From the NCBI RefSeq assembly GCF_000427685.1, contig NZ_KE386573.1:1410938-1474937 (forward strand): DNA of 64,000 nucleotides, written 5' to 3'. This stretch comes from Haloplanus natans DSM 17983. GTDB lineage: Archaea > Halobacteriota > Halobacteria > Halobacteriales > Haloferacaceae. Made by a program: the position numbers and the translations under genes. Each line of letters begins with the position of its first letter. Within the stretch, counting starts at the first letter, position 1. This document shows positions 1-10,059 of this stretch, one piece after another. Below the pieces are notes generated by a model. The model was not told the origin of the DNA. It worked only from the letters and a program-made list of their open reading frames with translations, and made no database searches.

Positions 1-952
1 TCTCGGGTCCGCTCCGTGACGCTCACGAGCATGATGTTCGCGATACCGATGGCGCCGACCACCAGCCCGATCACCGCGACGCCGGTCACGAAGCGCGTGA
101 TCCGTTCGATGACCGACGCCACCTGCGCCACGAAGTCGCCGCTCGTCCGCGCCGTCAGCTCCGCTCCCCCCGGGAGCAACTGTCGGGCGTCGGACTCCTC
201 ACGCAGGTACGACTCGACGGCCGTCCGCGTCGCCGCCGTCGTCGTCGGCTCGGTCACGACCGTCACCTGCGGATACGCCCGCTGGCGGACGCCGACGCTC
301 GGGCTCTCGACGACCGTCCGGTAGAAGGGGTCGATCGGCACGTACACCCGCGACTCCTCCGCGAAACTGCTGACGGGCAACTCCCCTCTGGTTCCGTTGA
401 CGATTCCCACGACGGTGAGCTCGGCCGTCCGGTTCTCGGCCAGCGAGAGCGTCAGGCTGTCGCCGACGGTGACGTTCTCCTCGAACGACTCCGCCGCCCG
501 CTCGTTGAGAACGACCTCGTTCGTTCCCGAGCGAAACCCACGGCCCGCGACTATCTTCCCCGCCTCGAACGTCTCGGGGGTCGTCGCCGTCACTCGCTGG
601 CGAGCGATGGTGTCGCCTCCATGGGTCAACGAGTTGGCGTCGACGGTCCCCCGCGGGACGACGGTTATCACCCCCGCGAGCGACTCGAGTTCGGACACGT
701 CCCGCTCCGTGAACACGGGCTGGATCACCCGGTCGAACCCCTCGTCGTCCTCGGGTGTCGCGAAGGCGTAGACGTTGTCGGCGTTCGACCCCTCGATGTC
801 GCTGATCACTTCGGTCTTTACGCTCGCGCCGAAGGTGGCGAAGACGATGACCGACGCGATGCCGATGACGAGGCCGACGACCGTCAGCGTCGACCGCAGT
901 TTGTGGCTCCGGATCGACCGGAGCGCGATCCGAACCGCCTCGGAGAGGTCCA

Positions 953-953
<1 letters not shown>
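1..953 (-). CDS. FtsX/MacB-type ABC transporter permease (partial)
   Basis: This is the membrane permease of a MacB/FtsX-like ABC exporter, cut off by the window edge. Read on the minus strand it starts MDLSEAVRIALRSIRSHKLR, a typical cytoplasmic lead-in, followed by a first membrane helix (TLTVVGLVIGIASVIVF). A long extracytoplasmic domain follows, and a second helix begins near the window edge (VTGVAVIGLVVGAIGIANIM). MacB-type permeases have one helix, a large outer domain, then three helices, so the last two helices are missing here. Its ATG shares a base with the TGA stop of the ATPase gene (TGATG), so the two are translationally coupled. The substrate is unknown; relatives export lipoproteins, peptides or drugs. 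The family call is firm, the substrate is not. Confidence 0.85.
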
Positions 954-1672
<719 letters not shown>

Positions 1673-1785
1673 CGCTCCCCGTTTGGACGGGACGCTTATG
1701 AGTCGTGCGCCCGGTGCCGGCCGAGCGCGTTACTCGACTATGCGTGGCCCGTCTCCCGCGGAAGCTTCTTTGGAACCCGCCCGTA

Positions 1786-2823
1786 ATGGGGGCCATGCAA
1801 CCGACATCCGGCGGCGTGCGTCGGACGACGCTCGTGGCCGTCACGGTAGCCGCGCTCGTGGCCGTGGCCGTCGCCGGCGCCGCGATAACCTCCGGCCAGT
1901 CCTCCCAACCGTCCGCCGACGCGGTGCTCGACGATACGCGCGACCGGTACGCGGACGCCGAGAGCCTCGTGACGACTGCGGACGTGACCGTCGGCAACGA
2001 CACGGCGAACGAGACGGCGACGGTCGAGTTCGCCGCCGCCGGCAACCAGTCCCGGACCGTCGTCGAGGCGCCGAACCGGACCTACCGCGCCGGCGTGAAC
2101 GAATCCGTCGCGTGGTACGTCGGCCCCAACCGCACCGCGGCGTGGGACCGCAACGCGTCCGTCGGTCCCGCCGCCAACGCCATGCCGACCGACCTCGCGA
2201 ATCGCTCCATCGACGACTGGGAGAACGGCAGCGCCGAGTATCTCCGGCGGGGGAGCGACGACGGCACCGACGCCCACGTGATCGAGGTGCGCCACGACGA
2301 CGGCGAGGGGACGGCGACGCTGTGGGTCGCCACGTCGGACTCGCGCCTGCTCCGGGCGGAGTTGACCGACGGCACGAACCGGACGACCGTCGACTACCGC
2401 GACACGCAGTTCAACGTGAGCGTCCACGACAGCACGTTCGACCCGCCGGCGGACCGGATCGCGGTCACGTCGGTCGACCGCTACGACACCTTCGCGGCAG
2501 TGCAGGCGAACACCAGCCTCGACCTCCCCGAACTTGACGCCACCTTCCGTGAGGCGAGCGTGCTCACGCGGGCGTCGTCGACGACCGTCGCCCAGCAGTA
2601 CCGCGACGCGGGGGACAACGTGACCGTCGTCTCGACGACCAGCGACCGCGAGTTCGGCACGGAGAACGCCACGGCGATCACCGTGAACGGCCACGATGCC
2701 AACGTCACCACGGTCCGTGACCGCGCCGTCGTCTACTGGGAGCACGATGGCGTGCAGACGGCCGTCGCCGTCGACGCGAGCGAGGACCGAGCCATCGAAT
2801 TGGCCCGTCGGCTGGACGAGTGA
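1786..2823 (+). CDS. LolA-like exported protein with C-terminal DUF4367-like region
   Basis: This secreted or membrane-anchored protein has an N-terminal hydrophobic segment (about residues 13-35, Ala/Val rich, after RR) followed by a large Asn/Thr-rich outer domain with many N-x-S/T sequons. The middle resembles LolA/DUF2092 lipoprotein-carrier folds (ADAESLVTTADVTVG and later VDYRDTQFNVSV). The last 90 residues resemble DUF4367 (EASVLTRASS to VVYWEHDGVQTAVAV). I chose ATG 1786; ATG 1795 is equally possible. An export or envelope role is inferred. It faces away from the ABC exporter genes upstream, and no partner is evident. Confidence 0.7.
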   Translation: MGAMQPTSGGVRRTTLVAVTVAALVAVAVAGAAITSGQSSQPSADAVLDDTRDRYADAESLVTTADVTVGNDTANETATVEFAAAGNQSRTVVEAPNRTYRAGVNESVAWYVGPNRTAAWDRNASVGPAANAMPTDLANRSIDDWENGSAEYLRRGSDDGTDAHVIEVRHDDGEGTATLWVATSDSRLLRAELTDGTNRTTVDYRDTQFNVSVHDSTFDPPADRIAVTSVDRYDTFAAVQANTSLDLPELDATFREASVLTRASSTTVAQQYRDAGDNVTVVSTTSDREFGTENATAITVNGHDANVTTVRDRAVVYWEHDGVQTAVAVDASEDRAIELARRLDE

Positions 2824-2945
2824 TCCCCTCGGCCGTAACGTCCGCCGGACGGTTGCGGCCGAACGTCACGTAGACCCCATCGAAACCGCCCGTTGTCCAC
2901 CCGTGACGTGGGAACTCCGGTCGTGGGGTCCCGTCCCACGCAACG

Positions 2946-2953
2946 TTTATATT
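2946..2953 (+). promoter_or_regulatory. TATA-like box
   Basis: TTTATATT lies 23-30 bases upstream of the ATG at 2976, the spacing expected for a leaderless haloarchaeal transcript. It could equally serve a short leader in front of the membrane-protein gene at 3159. Confidence 0.5.
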
Positions 2954-2975
2954 GTCAGTGGCCCACTTTTCGAAC

Positions 2976-3152
2976 ATGGCTTCGAAGCGTTCCACCGCCA
3001 CGCGTACTGCCGCTCGGACGAGTTCCATCGAGGACTCCGGCATCTCCTTTACACGCGCGGGCAATTTCAAACGCTTCGGAACCGGGAACGTCGTCGACGC
3101 GGGCAGATCGAGGGCGTTACACCACCGTTCGGCCGATGGGTACGGCCGTTAA
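2976..3152 (+). CDS. small basic hypothetical protein
   Basis: This 58-residue reading frame is rich in Arg, Ser and Thr and has no hydrophobic segment. The reasons to consider it are the well-placed TATA-like box and the tight 6-base gap to the next gene at 3159. I do not recognise a family. It could instead be an untranslated leader for the downstream gene; coding is not secure. Confidence 0.35.
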   Translation: MASKRSTATRTAARTSSIEDSGISFTRAGNFKRFGTGNVVDAGRSRALHHRSADGYGR

Positions 3153-3158
3153 CGTGGC

Positions 3159-4007
3159 ATGAGCGTCTCACAGCATCCGGTCGCACTCCGCCTCGAGCGG
3201 CAGGTCGGCGGCGCGACCAAGCTCCTCGCCACGGTGATGGCCCTCCCGCTGATCGACGGTATCTTCCCGGCGTTGATCCTCGCGGGCGCGCTCACCTACC
3301 CGTTCGGCATCCTCGAAGCCGGCCTGCTCATCTTCGGCGGATCGGCGACCGTCGCGGTCGTCCTCGCGGAGATGGACGGCTCGCCCCGCGAGCGGATGCG
3401 CGCTATTGCGCTTCTGGGACTAATTTTGCTCCCCGCCGCCGCCATCGAGGCGGCGCTGGCGCCGACGGTCCAGACCGCCATCGACATGGCCGTCTTCCAG
3501 CGCTTCGCCGGCTTGGTCATCCTGACCGTCGCGGCGAAGACGGCGAGCGCCCGGATCGGCGAGTACCTGCCCCGGCCCGCGGTCATCATCGGCCTCGGCC
3601 TCGTCGCCAGTCTCCAGCCAGCCGGCGCGTCGCTGACCTTCGTCACCGACCCCGGCCTCGTCCTTCGCGGCGTCGCCGCCGCGGGCGTCGGCGTCGGCTT
3701 CGCCATGCTCGTCGCGGCGCTCGGCCCGACGCTGCAGGAGTCGGTCGACCTCGACCTGTTCCGGTTCGGGAGCGCCGTCGCCCTCGGGATGCTCGCGCTC
3801 TCGGTGCTCGGCCTGATGCCCACCGAGGCGCCCGTCGCCCTGGGCGTCCTCTGTGTGACCGCGGTGTTCTCGTTCGATCCGGACCGGGCGTCCGGAACCG
3901 AGGTGGATGCGGACGCGGCGGACGACGACGAACCGGCCACCGCCGACGAGGAGTCCGGCTCCTCGCCGTTCCCCATCGAAGAGGAGTCGCGGGCGCCGTG
4001 GCTGTAG
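3159..4007 (+). CDS. multi-pass membrane protein, DUF5794-like
   Basis: This 282-residue membrane protein has about seven hydrophobic segments across residues 20-245, followed by a very acidic C-terminal tail (EVDADAADDDEPATADEE). It matches my recollection of a haloarchaea-specific family annotated DUF5794, whose members begin with a similar VALRLE-QVGGATKLLA sequence. Function is unknown. The downstream acylphosphatase has its own TATA box, so the two are probably not co-transcribed. Confidence 0.75.
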   Translation: MSVSQHPVALRLERQVGGATKLLATVMALPLIDGIFPALILAGALTYPFGILEAGLLIFGGSATVAVVLAEMDGSPRERMRAIALLGLILLPAAAIEAALAPTVQTAIDMAVFQRFAGLVILTVAAKTASARIGEYLPRPAVIIGLGLVASLQPAGASLTFVTDPGLVLRGVAAAGVGVGFAMLVAALGPTLQESVDLDLFRFGSAVALGMLALSVLGLMPTEAPVALGVLCVTAVFSFDPDRASGTEVDADAADDDEPATADEESGSSPFPIEEESRAPWL

Positions 4008-4017
4008 CGACTGCGGA

Positions 4018-4026
4018 TTTTTATTC
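4018..4026 (+). promoter_or_regulatory. TATA-like box of acylphosphatase gene
   Basis: TTTTTATTC lies 21-29 bases upstream of the ATG at 4047, which fits a leaderless transcript. Confidence 0.5.
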
Positions 4027-4046
4027 ATGGGCGGTAATGGACGGCC

Positions 4047-4325
4047 ATGAGCGACCGAACGCGGGTCCGAGTGTACGTCTCCGGTCGGGTCCAGGGCGTC
4101 TACTACCGGGCGAACACCCGCGACGCCGCGCGGGCGAGAAACGTCGACGGCTGGGTTCGAAACCTGGACGACGGCCGCGTCGAAGCCGTCTTCGAGGGCG
4201 ACGAGGACGCCGTCGAGGAAATGATCGAGTGGTGTCACACCGGCAGCCCCGCGGCCACCGTCCACGATGTCGACGTATCGTACGAGGAGCCACGGAACGA
4301 GTCGGGGTTCTCGGTCCGACGGTGA
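4047..4325 (+). CDS. acyP: acylphosphatase
   Basis: This 92-residue protein hydrolyses acyl-phosphate bonds such as carbamoyl phosphate and 1,3-bisphosphoglycerate. The signature is clear: VSGRVQGVYYRANTRDAA supplies the phosphate-binding loop and catalytic Arg, and GWVRNLDDGRVEAVFEG supplies the catalytic Asn. Length is normal for the family. The YYR in place of the usual GFR/FFR is a common variant. It is cytoplasmic. The gene ends just before a small membrane-protein gene. Confidence 0.93.
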   Translation: MSDRTRVRVYVSGRVQGVYYRANTRDAARARNVDGWVRNLDDGRVEAVFEGDEDAVEEMIEWCHTGSPAATVHDVDVSYEEPRNESGFSVRR

Positions 4326-4335
4326 CGGGTCGACG

Positions 4336-4539
4336 GTGACCTCGCTCCCGCAACTCGTCGCCGGCATCGTCGGCGGGGTCGGCCTGGTTCTGACCCTCGG
4401 CGCGGGCTATCTGGTCGTTCGCGGTCCTTTTCTGGGTGGTCCGACGCTCGCCCCCAGACCACTGCTCGCGACGCTCGCCGTCTTCATCGTCGGCGTCGCC
4501 GTCTTCGCGTGGGGGATCACGCAGTACGCGAGGCTCTGA
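4336..4539 (+). CDS. small two-helix membrane protein
   Basis: This 67-residue protein has two hydrophobic helices (LVAGIVGGVGLVLTLGAGYLV and LLATLAVFIVGVAVFAWGI) separated by a short Pro/Gly loop. I chose the GTG at 4336 because upstream in-frame starts would overlap acyP and add a low-complexity Ser/Arg stretch. It lies 10 bases after acyP and is probably co-transcribed. Function unknown. Confidence 0.6.
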   Translation: MTSLPQLVAGIVGGVGLVLTLGAGYLVVRGPFLGGPTLAPRPLLATLAVFIVGVAVFAWGITQYARL

Positions 4540-4544
4540 TCCGA

Positions 4545-5033
4545 TCAGCGGTCGTCCGCACGATGGCCGCCTGAGATGGGGTGGAAGACGGCGGCGACGA
4601 CGGCGCCCCCGGCGCCCGAATCGACGACGTGGTCGACGACCTTCGTCCCCCGTTCGCCCGTCCAGTCCCACTCGCGGATTCGCTTGGCGTCCGCCAGATT
4701 CGCGTCGAGGCGGCGCTCACACGCCTCGGCCGTCGGCGCGTCGTTCTCCATGAAGACGCCGCCCTCCGCGGCCAGTTCCCACCCGAGACCGGCGGCGATC
4801 CGTTCGCCCGGCGTCGACGACGTTCGCGACGCCAGCACGACCGCTACCAGGTCACCCGTCGCCCACCGCCCGGGGTCGAGCGCCCCGACGCGTTCTATCC
4901 TCGCCCCCTCGGGGACGATGGAGGAGAGTTCGACCAGATTGTAGTTGTGGACGTTCGCGTCGCTCAGCGCGGCGTCGAAGGCGCCGAGTTCGGTCCGGCC
5001 CGCCCCCGTCCCCCAGACGAGTTCAATCGGCAT
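4545..5033 (-). CDS. pdaD: pyruvoyl-dependent arginine decarboxylase
   Basis: This 162-residue proenzyme decarboxylates arginine to agmatine, the first step of archaeal polyamine synthesis and, in archaea, of agmatidine modification of tRNA-Ile. The hallmark is HNYNLVELSSIVPEGARI near residues 29-46; family members cleave themselves within the Ser-Ser pair, and the second Ser becomes the pyruvoyl group. GGVFMENDA and the acidic C-terminal part also fit. The gene is convergent with the small membrane-protein gene ending at 4539 and appears monocistronic. Confidence 0.9.
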   Translation of the reverse strand: MPIELVWGTGAGRTELGAFDAALSDANVHNYNLVELSSIVPEGARIERVGALDPGRWATGDLVAVVLASRTSSTPGERIAAGLGWELAAEGGVFMENDAPTAEACERRLDANLADAKRIREWDWTGERGTKVVDHVVDSGAGGAVVAAVFHPISGGHRADDR

Positions 5034-5278
5034 CCGTCCCTCCCTGGGGAACGAACGGGTGACCGACGGATCGCGTCATCGCCACGGGCTTTGCGGTTGG
5101 ATCGTTTATGACTTGCTATCGTCGCTTCGGACATCCGGTCACGGGACCGCGGACCCTCCGTCCCATTCGGCGGCCCCGGACGCGGGACCGTCGCGGAATT
5201 CCCAACCAACTCACACGGTACGGTCTCGACGTGTACGTGGCATAATACCAGAACACAGGCTCCGGGCGCTGCATCGAC

Positions 5279-5622
5279 ATGGTGACGGCGCGGTACTACG
5301 AGGAGCACAACGCCGCCGTCGAGGACGGTTTGGTCGCCCCGGTCGTCGCCGGCGTGAGGGGTCTGGACCCAGACGGTATCGCGGCCGAGCGCGAACGGCT
5401 GACCGAGGCGGTTCGGACCGGTGACTACGCGATGGCCGACCTCCGAGGCGGGACGATCACCGTCTCGGACCTCGGTCCGCTCGGCGTGACGGATTCACGC
5501 CGATCATCAACCTCCCGCTGGATCTGAGCTTCGACCACTGGGTCGTCGACGGCGCCGATGCCGCCCGCTTTCTCGGGACGCTCGCCGAGGGTATCGAGGA
5601 GGCCGAGGCCGACGCCGCGTAG
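5279..5622 (+). pseudogene. remnant of 2-oxoacid dehydrogenase E2 (lipoamide acyltransferase)
   Basis: The fragment EEHNAAVEDGLVAPVVAGV followed by AERERLTEAVRTGDYAMADL, GGTITVSDLGPLGV, FTPIINLP and SFDHWVVDGADAARFLGTL is the catalytic domain of an E2 acyltransferase. The last part is in a different frame (switch near 5490-5500) and the segment between FTPIINLP and the His-containing motif has collapsed. The lipoyl and E1-binding domains are absent. The usual DHRVVDG motif reads DHWVVDG. It is a truncated, frameshifted and internally deleted gene, not functional. Confidence 0.8.
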
Positions 5623-5637
5623 GGCGCCGTATCATCG

Positions 5638-6581
5638 GTGAACGTTTTGTGGGGGACCGAGTACCGCCGGTCGATGACCCTCGCCACCGGGGTGTGGTAC
5701 GCCGCCGTCGGCTCCAGTATGCCGGAACTGTCGAGCACCGTCCTCGCGACGCTCCTGCACGGCCAGTTCGACCTCGGGGTCGGTGCCATCGTCGGCTCGG
5801 CCGTCTTCAACATCCTCGTCATCCCGGCGGCGGCGACCCTCTCGCGCCGGCGGGAACTCGAAGCGAGCCGAACGCTCGTCTACAAGGAAGCGCAGTTCTA
5901 CATGCTCGCGGTGTCGGTCCTGTTTTTGACCTTTGCCTTCGCCGTCATCTACGATCCTGCGGCCGGAAACGGGCGCCTCGTCGGGACGAGGACCGACCGC
6001 TCGCGCTCGTCCCCGTCGCCCTCTACGGCTTCTATGTCTTCATCCAGTATCAGGACCTCGCGGACCACGACGGGGAGGGTGTCGACTCGGTCGCGGTCGG
6101 ACGGCGGTGGCTGGAACTGCTCGTCGGACTGGTGCTGATCGTCGTCGCCGCCGAAGGGCTGGTTCGGGCGGCCATCGGTTTTGGCGACCTGCTCGGCACG
6201 CCCCCGTTCGTCTGGGGGCTCGTCGTCGTCGCCGCGGGGACGAGCCTCCCCGACCTGTTCGTGAGCCTCCGGGCCGCATCGGCGGAATCGGACGGCGGCG
6301 TCACGAGTATGGCGAACGTCCTCGGGAGCAACACGTTCGACCTGCTCGTGGCCGTCCCCGCGGGCGTCCTGATCGTCGGGACGACGACCGTCGACTTCGC
6401 CGCCGCCACCCCGATGATGGCCTGTCTGACCGTCGCGACGCTCGTGCTCTTCACCCTGCTCCGGACCGATCTCTCGCTCACGGACCGGGAGGCTTGCGTC
6501 CTGCTCGCGGCCTACGTCGCCTTCGTCGGCTGGATCGCGCTCGAAACCGTCGGGGTCGTGGGTTTACTCCCCGTCGGCTGA
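5638..6581 (+). pseudogene. frameshifted Na+/Ca2+ exchanger (CaCA family)
   Basis: Both alpha-repeats of a cation/Ca2+ exchanger are present: GSSMPELSSTVLATLLHG with GAIVGSAVFNILVIPA, and AAGTSLPDLFVSLRA with VLGSNTFDLLVAVPAG. They are in different frames, switching near 5985-5995. The N-terminal helix before the first repeat also seems to be missing. The rest would form a normal 10-helix protein of about 310 residues. It directly follows another decayed gene, so real decay is more likely than a sequencing error, though a single-base error cannot be excluded for the internal shift. Confidence 0.8.
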
Positions 6582-6773
6582 CCGGCGGGACCTGGAGCGA
6601 CGGATCGCCCACAACACGAGGAAGACGCCCTCGACCCGCGCGGCGGTGTACACCCACGGCCGGAGCGACACGTCGTCCTCGCGGGTCGCGAGACCCATCC
6701 AGAAGTCGACGACGCTTCGGGGACGGAGCAGTTCGAGGAGACCCAGGACGAACGCGGCAAGACGGAGGAACAT
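6564..6773 (-). CDS. small conserved membrane protein
   Basis: This 69-residue protein has an N-terminal hydrophobic helix (FLRLAAFVLGLLELL), a central conserved-looking RSVVDFWMGLAT-REDDVSLRPWVYTAAR segment, and a second weaker helix (VEGVFLVLWAIRR). I have seen similar haloarchaeal proteins of unknown function. It overlaps the 3' end of the decayed exchanger gene by 18 bases and faces away from the TrkA-type gene at 6924. Confidence 0.65.
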   Translation of the reverse strand: MFLRLAAFVLGLLELLRPRSVVDFWMGLATREDDVSLRPWVYTAARVEGVFLVLWAIRRSRSRRSADGE

Positions 6774-6923
6774 ACCGAAACCGACGGCGGCGACGGACTT
6801 AACTGTTATTGGATATCTAACAACAAGTCGGGCGGTGTCCCGTTCCTGTCCGCTGGGAACGAGGGAGCAATTAAACCGCCGTCGCCACGGACGTTCGGAT
6901 AGCGCCTCGCTGTCGGATACACC

Positions 6924-7577
6924 ATGTCACACACCAAGCGTATCATCGTCGCGGGTGGCGGACGCGTCGGTCTCCGGACGGCGCGCGAACTCGACGACCG
7001 CGGCCACGAGGTCGTGTTGATCGAGAAGGAGGTGGATCGGTCGGACCGCGCGGCCGACGAACGGATCGGCGTGGTCATCGAGGGCGACGCCACGTCGCCG
7101 GCGACCCTCGAACAGGCCGATCCGGAGCGGGCCGACGCCGTCGCCGCGCTGACCGACGAGGCCGGGACGAACCTGGCTATCTGCCTCGCGGCGAAGGACC
7201 TCGCCCCGAACGTCCGGACGCTCGCCCGGACGGACGCGGGAACAGAGGACGCCTACGAAGAGATCACGGACGCGACGATCCTCCCACCGGAGCTGAGCGC
7301 GTCGGCCGCCGCGGACGTCCTTGCCGGTGACGAAGTCAGGACCATCGTCGGCGATCACCATGAGTTGGAGATCCTAGAGGTCGAAGTCGCCCCCGGCGCG
7401 CCGGTCGCGGGACGAACGCTCGCCGATATCTCGCTTCCGAGGGGTAGTCTCGTCATTTCGGGCCAGGATCGCTGCTGTGTCGCCCACGGCGACACCGAAC
7501 TCAGTGCCGGCGAGCGGTACGTCGTCGGCGTGGAGTCGGCCGTGATCGACGAGGTGTTGGCCCTCTTCAGAGGGTGA
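6924..7577 (+). CDS. TrkA-type NAD-binding regulator of K+ transport
   Basis: This 217-residue cytoplasmic protein has an RCK/TrkA N-terminal Rossmann domain (IIVAGGGRVGLRTARELDDRG with acidic residue after the second strand, LIEKE) and a TrkA-C domain (about 140-215: LEILEVEVAPGAPVAGRTLADISLP, ending in a VVGVES strand). Such proteins bind NAD(H) or nucleotides and gate Trk/Ktr K+ channels, important in salt-in haloarchaea. No channel gene is adjacent. A possible TATA-like sequence (CAATTAAACC) lies near 6870. Confidence 0.88.
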   Translation: MSHTKRIIVAGGGRVGLRTARELDDRGHEVVLIEKEVDRSDRAADERIGVVIEGDATSPATLEQADPERADAVAALTDEAGTNLAICLAAKDLAPNVRTLARTDAGTEDAYEEITDATILPPELSASAAADVLAGDEVRTIVGDHHELEILEVEVAPGAPVAGRTLADISLPRGSLVISGQDRCCVAHGDTELSAGERYVVGVESAVIDEVLALFRG

Positions 7578-7640
7578 CCGGACGGATCGACCCACGACCC
7601 CAGCCGCACCGCCAGCCAACCGCCAGACGGAACCCCACTC

Positions 7641-9065
7641 ATGGTTGATCCAGTCATCGCCAGCCGACTCCAGTTCGCGCTTACGACCATCGTCCACATC
7701 GTATTTCCCGTGGTCAGTATGGGTCTCGCACCCTTCCTGATCTACTTCACGTGGAAGGACATCCGAACCGGTGAGCCGGTGTACGAGCAGTTACGCCGGT
7801 TCTGGACGCGCATCTTCGCCGTCAGTTTCGTCGTCGGCACGGTGACGGGCATCGTCCTCGAGTTCGAGTTCGGAACCAACTTCGCCGCCTTCGCGACGAC
7901 GGCCGGCCCGCTGTTCGGCGGTCCACTCGCCGTCGAGGGGATGATGGCGTTCATGCTCGAAGCCACCTTCCTCGGCGTCTTCGTCTTCGGCCGGGAGCGC
8001 GTCGGCGACGCGCTCTATATGGCTTCTGCCGTCGCCGTCGGCCTCGGCACCTGGCTCTCCGCGGTCTGGATTCTCGTCGCCAACTCGTGGATGCAGATGC
8101 CCAGGGGCTACGAGATGGTCACCCGGAACGGCGAGCAGGTGATCCACCTCGTCGACCCCATCGCGGCCTACGCCAACCCCCGATTCTTCTGGATGTTCGT
8201 CCACATGCAGAACGCCTCGGTGGAGTCGGTGTCGCTCGCGATGGCAGGGCTGAGCGCCTACTTCGTCTTCAGACACCACGTCTGGGAACGTCCCGTCGAC
8301 CACGTGACCTTCTGGGAGACGACGCTCAAAATCGCCGTCGTCGGCCTGCTGATCACCGCGCCGCTGCAGGTGTTTCACGGCGACCTCTACGCCCGCCACG
8401 TCTACGAGACCCAGCCCCAGAAGTTCGCGGCGATGGAGGCCGTCTGGGAGACGGACTCCTACGTCCCCGAGTATCTGATCGCGTTCCCGACGAGCGTCGA
8501 GAGCCTGCTTGACCCGCGGGCGAAGGAAATCTTCGGCATCGGCATCCCCGGCGGCGCCTCGTGGCTCGCAAGCGGCGGCGACCCGCAGGCGACCATCCGG
8601 GGTCTAGAGGAGTTCGAGGGGCCACAACCTCCCGTCGCCATCGTCTTCTGGTCGTTCCGCATCATGGTCGCGCTCGGATTCTGGTTCGTCACGCTCGCGT
8701 TCTGGAGCGGCTATCGGTGGTTCCGGGGCGAACTCTTCGCGGACGACCTGTTGCACAAGGCGCTGATGACGTCGGCGCCGCTGGGGGTTTTCGCCGTCGA
8801 ACTCGGCTGGGTCGTCACCGAAGTCGGCCGCCAGCCGTGGATCATCCAGGGAGTGATGAAGACGAGCGAGGGCGTCTCGCCCGGCCTCACCGGCGCCGAG
8901 GCGACGGCCACGCTCGTCGGCTTCGCCGCCGCCTATCTCGGCTTGCTCACGCTCTATGGCTACGTGATCACCCGGCTGATTCGCGCCGGCCCGCCGGACC
9001 GGGCCGACCTCGTGACGACGGCGCCGACCGAACCGGCCGACAGTGAGGTGGCCGCCGATGACTAG
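7641..9065 (+). CDS. cydA: cytochrome bd ubiquinol oxidase subunit I
   Basis: This 474-residue subunit carries haem and oxidises quinol, reducing O2 to water at the membrane. Features are the haem-ligand His in helix 1 (FALTTIVHIVFPVVSMG), GLVLEFEFGTN-type helix motifs, the MQMPRGYEM loop and a conserved W/GRQPW segment near residue 395. The quinol loop lacks a long insertion, as in cyanide-insensitive (CIO-type) oxidases. cydB overlaps its end by 8 bases. Haloarchaea use this high-affinity oxidase at low oxygen. Confidence 0.93.
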   Translation: MVDPVIASRLQFALTTIVHIVFPVVSMGLAPFLIYFTWKDIRTGEPVYEQLRRFWTRIFAVSFVVGTVTGIVLEFEFGTNFAAFATTAGPLFGGPLAVEGMMAFMLEATFLGVFVFGRERVGDALYMASAVAVGLGTWLSAVWILVANSWMQMPRGYEMVTRNGEQVIHLVDPIAAYANPRFFWMFVHMQNASVESVSLAMAGLSAYFVFRHHVWERPVDHVTFWETTLKIAVVGLLITAPLQVFHGDLYARHVYETQPQKFAAMEAVWETDSYVPEYLIAFPTSVESLLDPRAKEIFGIGIPGGASWLASGGDPQATIRGLEEFEGPQPPVAIVFWSFRIMVALGFWFVTLAFWSGYRWFRGELFADDLLHKALMTSAPLGVFAVELGWVVTEVGRQPWIIQGVMKTSEGVSPGLTGAEATATLVGFAAAYLGLLTLYGYVITRLIRAGPPDRADLVTTAPTEPADSEVAADD

Positions 9066-10059
9066 CGTCGAAACGCTGTCGAGCGGGCCGCTGTTCGGCC
9101 TCCCGCTTCCGGACCTCTGGTTCGGTCTCCTATTTGTCATCTTTGCGACCTTTCTCTTTCTCGACGGCTTTGATTTCGGCGTCGGCGTCCTCTTTGCCAC
9201 CCGCGAGGACGCGGCCGAACGGGAGCAGTTCCTCGCCGCCATCGGCCCGTTCTGGGACGGCAACGAGGTGTGGCTGGTCGTCTTCGGTGGCGCCCTCTTC
9301 GCCGCCTTCCCACCCGTCTACGCCAACCTGTTCAGCCGCCACTACCTGCTGATGTTCGCCATCCTCGGGGCGCTCCTGCTCCGTGGACTCGCACCCGAGA
9401 TGTACGAACAGCGCCACGACGAGCGGTGGCAGCGCTGGTGGGGTCGGGCGTTCGTCGCCGGCAGCCTCGCCACCCCGTTTTTCCTCGGGCTGTTCACGGC
9501 GAACTGGCTGCTCGGCTCGACGGCGCTCGTCACGCTCCCGGGCGTCCTCGTCGGCCTGACCGTCGTCACGTTGACCGTCGTCGACGGCGTTGCTTTCCTG
9601 CGCTTGAAGACCCGCGGCGACCTGCGCGCCGATCTGCAGGCCGACGGCTACCGCGCCCTCGCGGCCTACCTCGTGTTGGTCGTCGCGACACTCCTCGGCG
9701 TCTACCTCCTCGAACCGGGTCTCCGGGGACGGCTGCGCTCGCCGCTCGTCCTCGGCCTCGTGGGCCTGACGCTCGTTTTCGCCGCCGGGTACGCGCTGGC
9801 GACGCGACGGGATCGGTACTACCTCGCGTTCGTCGCCGCCGCGGGCCTCGTGTTCACCCTCGTCGCCGTCGTCGCGTCGCTTCTCTACCCGTCGGTCGAC
9901 CCCGCGACGGGGCTGACCGTCGAGGCGGCCGTCGTGCCGACGCTCTCGCTCAACCTCATGTCCATCGGCGCCGCGCTCCTCTTGCCGCTGGTGTTCGTCT
10001 ACTTCGTCGTCCTCTACTCCGCGTTCAGCGGCCCGATCGAAGCGGGGGAGTCGTACTGA
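9058..10059 (+). CDS. cydB: cytochrome bd ubiquinol oxidase subunit II
   Basis: This 333-residue partner of CydA has about eight to nine helices. The CydB signature is visible: FLFLDGFDFGVGVLF, then FWDGNEVWLVVFGGALFAAFPPVYA. I chose ATG 9058, which overlaps the cydA stop, over the upstream in-frame start because the pair is coupled and the protein then starts at the usual place. Its stop overlaps the ATG of the next small gene (TGATG), indicating a three-gene operon. Confidence 0.92.
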   Translation: MTSVETLSSGPLFGLPLPDLWFGLLFVIFATFLFLDGFDFGVGVLFATREDAAEREQFLAAIGPFWDGNEVWLVVFGGALFAAFPPVYANLFSRHYLLMFAILGALLLRGLAPEMYEQRHDERWQRWWGRAFVAGSLATPFFLGLFTANWLLGSTALVTLPGVLVGLTVVTLTVVDGVAFLRLKTRGDLRADLQADGYRALAAYLVLVVATLLGVYLLEPGLRGRLRSPLVLGLVGLTLVFAAGYALATRRDRYYLAFVAAAGLVFTLVAVVASLLYPSVDPATGLTVEAAVVPTLSLNLMSIGAALLLPLVFVYFVVLYSAFSGPIEAGESY

